A stretch of DNA of 64,000 nucleotides from NORP240 sp965222175 (GTDB lineage Bacteria; Pseudomonadota; Gammaproteobacteria; Pseudomonadales; Pseudohongiellaceae), in assembly GCA_965222175.1 (NCBI GenBank), contig OZ244938.1, positions 1,984,001 through 2,048,000 on the forward strand, read 5' to 3'. Each line of letters opens with the position of its first letter. Positions within the stretch are counted from its first letter, which is position 1. The notes under the pieces were generated by a model. It was not told where the DNA came from. It worked only from the letters and a program-made list of their open reading frames with translations, and made no database searches. Both the position numbers and the translations under genes were made by a program. Below, in pieces: positions 60,897 through 64,000 of the stretch.

Positions 60897-63035
60897 ATGA
60901 ACAGATTTTCCCTGCCTGCACGTGTCAGCAATTTTTTTCGATCCTGCTTGTCGGGCACGGTCGGGGGAGTCAGCAAGAGCGCGGGCGGCACCACGGTTTC
61001 AACCGCTGTTCCTGCAGCCGCCTCTTGCACTGCAGTTGGCCCGTCGCTCACGCCAGGTGATTGTTCCGTCACGGGCTATTCAGTCGGTGCCGGCACGAAG
61101 CACCGGCTGCCGGCTGCCGGCCGCTTTGCCGCCACGGCCATTGTCACCCTCGCCGGGCTGTTGTTCGCTACCGGCACGGCCACTGCCGCCGATGCCGACT
61201 GGCCCCACTACGGCGGCGACCTGGGCTCCTCCAAGTATTCATCCCTGGACCAGATCAATGCCGACAACGTCGACCAGCTGGAGATCGCCTGGCAGTGGGC
61301 CAGCGCCGACAACGCCCTGATCGCGGCGAACCGGGACCGGGACGATTTCCGCGCCATTCCCGGCGCCTGGAAGGCCACCCCCATCGTGGTGGACGGAGTG
61401 ATGTACGTGCCTACCTCCCTGGGCCGGGTGGTGGCGCTGGACCCGGTCAGCGGTACGCAGAAATGGCAGTTCGATACCCGCGTGTGGGCCTCGGGCCGGC
61501 CCGCCAACCTAGGCTTCAACGTGCGCGGTGTGGCTTACTGGGAAGGCGGGGAGAACGGCGGGGATAGAGAAGACCGGCGTATATTCTTCGCCACCAACGA
61601 TTCCTACCTGTGGTCGTTGGACGCGGACACCGGCCAGCCGGTGAGCGGCTTCGGCGACGCCGGCCGCATCGACCTGACCCGGGGCCTGGGCAGGGATTTC
61701 GAGCGCCGGCTGTACGGCGTGGTGTCGCCGCCGCTGGTGACCAACGACGTGGTGGTGGTGAATTCCATCGTCCACGATGCCCCGCCGCAGAAGGAAATGC
61801 CCCCGGGCCACGTGCGTGCCTTCGACCCCCGTACCGGTGAGCAGGTGTGGATGTTCAAAACCATTCCCCAGGCCGGCGAGTTCGGCAACGACACCTGGGA
61901 GGACGGCTCCTGGGAGTACACCGGCAACACCAATTCCTGGACCATCATGAGCGCCGACGAGGAACTGGGCCTGGTGTACATCCCCATCGGCACCCCCACC
62001 AACGACTGGTACGGCGGGCTGCGCAAGGGCGACAACCTGTTTGCCGAGAGCCTGGTGGCGGTGCGGGCGGACACCGGCGAGTACGTGTGGCATTTCCAGA
62101 TGGTGCACCACGGCGTGTGGGACTACGACCTGCCGGCGGCGCCCACCCTGGTGGACATCACCGTGGGCGGCGAGCCCATCAAGGCGGTGGCGCAGATTAC
62201 CAAGCAGGGCCTGACCTTCGTGTTCGATCGGGTAACCGGCGAGCCGGTGTGGCCCATCGAGGAGCGCCCGGTACCGCCGAGCAGCGTGCCCGGCGAGCGG
62301 CTGTCACCCACCCAGCCGTATCCCACCCGCCCGGCGCCCTTCGAGTCCCAGGGCATCAGCGACGACACCCTCATCGACTTCACCCCGGAACTGCGGGCGG
62401 AAGCGCTGCAGAACATCGAGCGCTTCGACTACGGCCCCCTGTACACGCCGCCGTCGCTGCGCGGCACTATCCAGCTGCCGGGCTGGATGGGCGGCGGAGA
62501 ATGGCACGGCGCGGCCTTCGACCCGGATACCGGCCTGTACTACATTCCCTCCGGCACCTCGCCCATCGTGGTGCAGCTGCGGGAAGCGGACCCGGCACGT
62601 ACCGACCTGGTGTACCGCCGCGGCGGCGCCATGGGCGTGGCCGGCCCCAGTGGGCTGCCCCTGACCAAGCCGCCTTACGGCCGCATCACCGCCATCGACC
62701 TGGACACCGGCGAGCACGAATGGATGGTGCCCCACGGCGACGGCATCCGTCAGCAGATCATCGACCTGGGCATCATCGACCCCGGCCCGGTGGGCAGCAA
62801 CAGTCGGGTAGGGCCGCTGCTGACCAGCACGCTGCTGTTCGCCGCCCAGCAGGACGGCCAGCGCAACCTGCTCCGCGCCCTGGACAAGGCCAGCGGCCAG
62901 GTCATCGCCGAAATCGACCTGCCCCTGCCACCCCGGGGCACCCCCATGACCTACATGGTGAACGACAAACAGTACATCGCAATTGCAGTGGGCGGCGGCA
63001 CGGATGCCCGCCTGGTAGCCCTGGCAATGCCGTGA
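60897..63035 (+). CDS. PQQ-dependent (quinoprotein) dehydrogenase
   Basis: The product is 712 residues. The mature enzyme is a beta-propeller of repeated tryptophan-docking blades: VVALDPVSGTQKWQFD, LWSLDADTGQPV, VRAFDPRTGEQVWMFK, VAVRADTGEYVWHF and ITAIDLDTGEHEW. The start of the domain, DWPHYGGDLGSSKYSSLDQI, is typical of membrane or periplasmic quinoprotein alcohol/glucose dehydrogenases. The hydrophobic export segment lies unusually late (about 80-98, ending TATAADADW), after about 75 Ser/Thr/Ala/Gly-rich residues. The ATG at 60897 is supported by a strong Shine-Dalgarno. The substrate is not evident. Confidence 0.9.
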   Translation: MNRFSLPARVSNFFRSCLSGTVGGVSKSAGGTTVSTAVPAAASCTAVGPSLTPGDCSVTGYSVGAGTKHRLPAAGRFAATAIVTLAGLLFATGTATAADADWPHYGGDLGSSKYSSLDQINADNVDQLEIAWQWASADNALIAANRDRDDFRAIPGAWKATPIVVDGVMYVPTSLGRVVALDPVSGTQKWQFDTRVWASGRPANLGFNVRGVAYWEGGENGGDREDRRIFFATNDSYLWSLDADTGQPVSGFGDAGRIDLTRGLGRDFERRLYGVVSPPLVTNDVVVVNSIVHDAPPQKEMPPGHVRAFDPRTGEQVWMFKTIPQAGEFGNDTWEDGSWEYTGNTNSWTIMSADEELGLVYIPIGTPTNDWYGGLRKGDNLFAESLVAVRADTGEYVWHFQMVHHGVWDYDLPAAPTLVDITVGGEPIKAVAQITKQGLTFVFDRVTGEPVWPIEERPVPPSSVPGERLSPTQPYPTRPAPFESQGISDDTLIDFTPELRAEALQNIERFDYGPLYTPPSLRGTIQLPGWMGGGEWHGAAFDPDTGLYYIPSGTSPIVVQLREADPARTDLVYRRGGAMGVAGPSGLPLTKPPYGRITAIDLDTGEHEWMVPHGDGIRQQIIDLGIIDPGPVGSNSRVGPLLTSTLLFAAQQDGQRNLLRALDKASGQVIAEIDLPLPPRGTPMTYMVNDKQYIAIAVGGGTDARLVALAMP

Positions 63036-63703
63036 CCTGCAAAAAGCCTTGCAGGGTCTGCGAAAAAGCCTCTACACGATTTCAATGCGGACTGCCGCCG
63101 GCAGATTACAGCCTCGAGGAGCAATTTTGATAGCCGCAGAAGGCAATACCCTAAATCTATCCCTCAACCGATCCACAGGTTCAATTAAACGTTTCCACCA
63201 ATTAACAACAACTTGTGGCACATAGCCTGAATAACGGTTCCACCAGGCTTAACAACAGTGCTCCGGGCTGGCTTGCAGCGGCCGTCGCCCGCAGGGATGC
63301 GGGCGTCGAGCCTACAGGGACGTATTCACGGCGTGCCGCGGCAAGCCAGCCCGGAGCGCTGTCAGCCACTTCTTAGCAAACCGGTCCTGCAAAAGACCCT
63401 TCCATAAAACCACGAGAAAACAGCACCTTTCAGGGCACATCTCCCGCCCGCAACAGGGTAAAGCCTTCACCAGAACACCGAATTTCAGGCTAAAAGGCCA
63501 CCCAACCCCCGCAGTAAACCAGCCACACCGCAGCAAGGGCTTGAAGTCGCCGGGGTTAGACGCTACCGTTAAGCGTTGAGTTTACCTTTGGAGAAGCCCT
63601 CAGAAAGCGCCCCCCGGTTAAGCCCCGGGATAGAGACCCTGAAACAAGCCCGGGGACAACCCCAGTTAACGTCAGGAAATGACAACAACAAGGAGATCGA
63701 GTC
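63036..63703. other. intergenic region after the quinoprotein gene
   Basis: No gene seen. A 7-bp hairpin (63036-63042 with 63049-63055) directly follows the stop but has no T-tract, so terminator status is doubtful. A large palindromic element is listed separately. AAGGAG at about 63690-63695 serves the next gene. Confidence 0.4.
63260..63357. repeat. 98-bp complex palindromic repeat element
   Basis: A perfect 17-bp inverted repeat (63260-63276 with 63341-63357) is extended inward by a further 5 bp after one mismatch. Inside lies a second hairpin, an 8-bp stem (63286-63293 with 63298-63305) around GGGA. The core gtcgagcctacagggacgta is, from memory, a motif of abundant intergenic palindromes in marine gammaproteobacteria. 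It may also act as a terminator or mRNA stabiliser. Confidence 0.7.
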
Positions 63704-64000
63704 ATGCCTTTGAAACGCACTACATTATCCATCCTGGCCCTGGCCGTGCCGGCCCTGATGGCCGGAACCAGCGCCCTGGCCGACCACGGCAACATGGTCA
63801 CCGGGGAGGGCATACCCAACCCCAACCCGGTGGTTTACAAACAGTGGGGTGAGCTGCCCAGCGGGCGCAGCTGGGGATCCACGGCCGGTATCGACATCGA
63901 TCCCACCGACGGCCACGTGTGGGCCTACGAGCGCTGCGGTGCTGGCAGCTTCGGCTCCGGGGTACCGGTGAACTGCCACACCAACCCGGTGGCGCCCATC
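63704..64000 (+). CDS. secreted beta-propeller protein, N-terminal part (cut by window end)
   Basis: The first 99 residues are visible. A signal peptide (1-26, TSALA) is followed by KQWGELPSGRSWGSTAGIDI and DPTDGHVWAYERCGAGSFG. These resemble the first blade of NHL/peptidylamidoglycolate-lyase-like propellers that often accompany quinoprotein dehydrogenases. ATG 63704 is preceded by AAGGAG at good spacing. The rest lies outside the window, so the family call is tentative. Confidence 0.65.
   Translation, partial: MPLKRTTLSILALAVPALMAGTSALADHGNMVTGEGIPNPNPVVYKQWGELPSGRSWGSTAGIDIDPTDGHVWAYERCGAGSFGSGVPVNCHTNPVAPI

Noticed and set aside
60575..61072. 165-codon minus-strand frame before and inside the quinoprotein gene
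   Set aside because: No start signal or family, and it overlaps the RBS-supported quinoprotein start.
63036..63055. 7-bp hairpin directly after the quinoprotein stop as a terminator
   Set aside because: No T-tract follows the stem.
61847..63130. 427-codon plus-strand frame inside the quinoprotein gene
   Set aside because: Out-of-frame reading of GC-rich propeller codons, Arg/Gly/His-rich with no domain.

Overview
This 64 kb window looks like chromosomal DNA from a free-living, probably marine, gammaproteobacterium. The reasons are an RfaH-type antiterminator with an exact ops site, a Wzx/Wzy-type exopolysaccharide (EPS) locus with a BY-kinase, PEP-CTERM proteins with sigma-54-type promoters, a PQQ-dependent dehydrogenase, a di-heme cytochrome c peroxidase and GC-rich flanks. 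Genus cannot be given from sequence alone. I saw no tRNA, rRNA, CRISPR array or intact transposase.

Left flank (1-15.2 kb, GC-rich, mostly housekeeping or unknown): a DUF3300 protein with a long Arg/Ser tail, two small lipoproteins, an orphan cytosolic protein, an RlpA-like lipoprotein, an exported protein coupled to a di-heme peroxidase with a striking Met/Gly/His tail, a second orphan, a tandem-cupin lipoprotein, a DUF1801 protein, RsgA, a glutathione S-transferase, two divergent PEP-CTERM proteins that each have a sigma-54 (-24/-12) promoter, and a small secreted helical protein.

EPS region (15.5-59.8 kb): a plus-strand O-antigen ligase/polymerase faces a run of about 39 kb on the minus strand (55.9 down to 17.0 kb) with no strand switch. 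The run begins at a sigma-70-like promoter at about 56.07 kb, followed by a perfect 12-nt ops element (55990-56001) in the leader of rfaH. RfaH is followed by a MarR-type EPS regulator and then sugar-nucleotide genes (gmd, a second gmd-like gene, wecB), a Wzx flippase, a Wzy-like polymerase, about nine glycosyltransferases, several methyltransferases, three asparagine-synthetase-like amidotransferases, a heparinase II/III family protein and a bi-domain oxidoreductase. It ends with the export and control genes: outer-membrane barrel, Wza-like exporter, Wzc-like tyrosine autokinase, PHP-type tyrosine phosphatase, VpsP-like protein and a transglutaminase-like protease. Divergent and adjacent genes supply UDP-glucuronate (ugd), a second polyprenyl diphosphate synthase and the WecA-like initiating transferase. 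The central 30-55 kb is visibly more AT-rich than the flanks and holds three decayed genes (a GDP-fucose synthase stump, a frameshifted FkbM methyltransferase and a GT2 tail). This suggests a laterally exchanged, remodelled serotype-like core between conserved ends. The inferred product is an acidic, partly amidated and methylated heteropolysaccharide.

Right flank (59.8-64 kb, GC-rich again): a gene-poor 1.1 kb stretch with short direct repeats, a PQQ quinoprotein dehydrogenase with an unusually long N-terminal leader, a complex palindromic repeat element, and the start of a secreted beta-propeller protein cut by the window edge.
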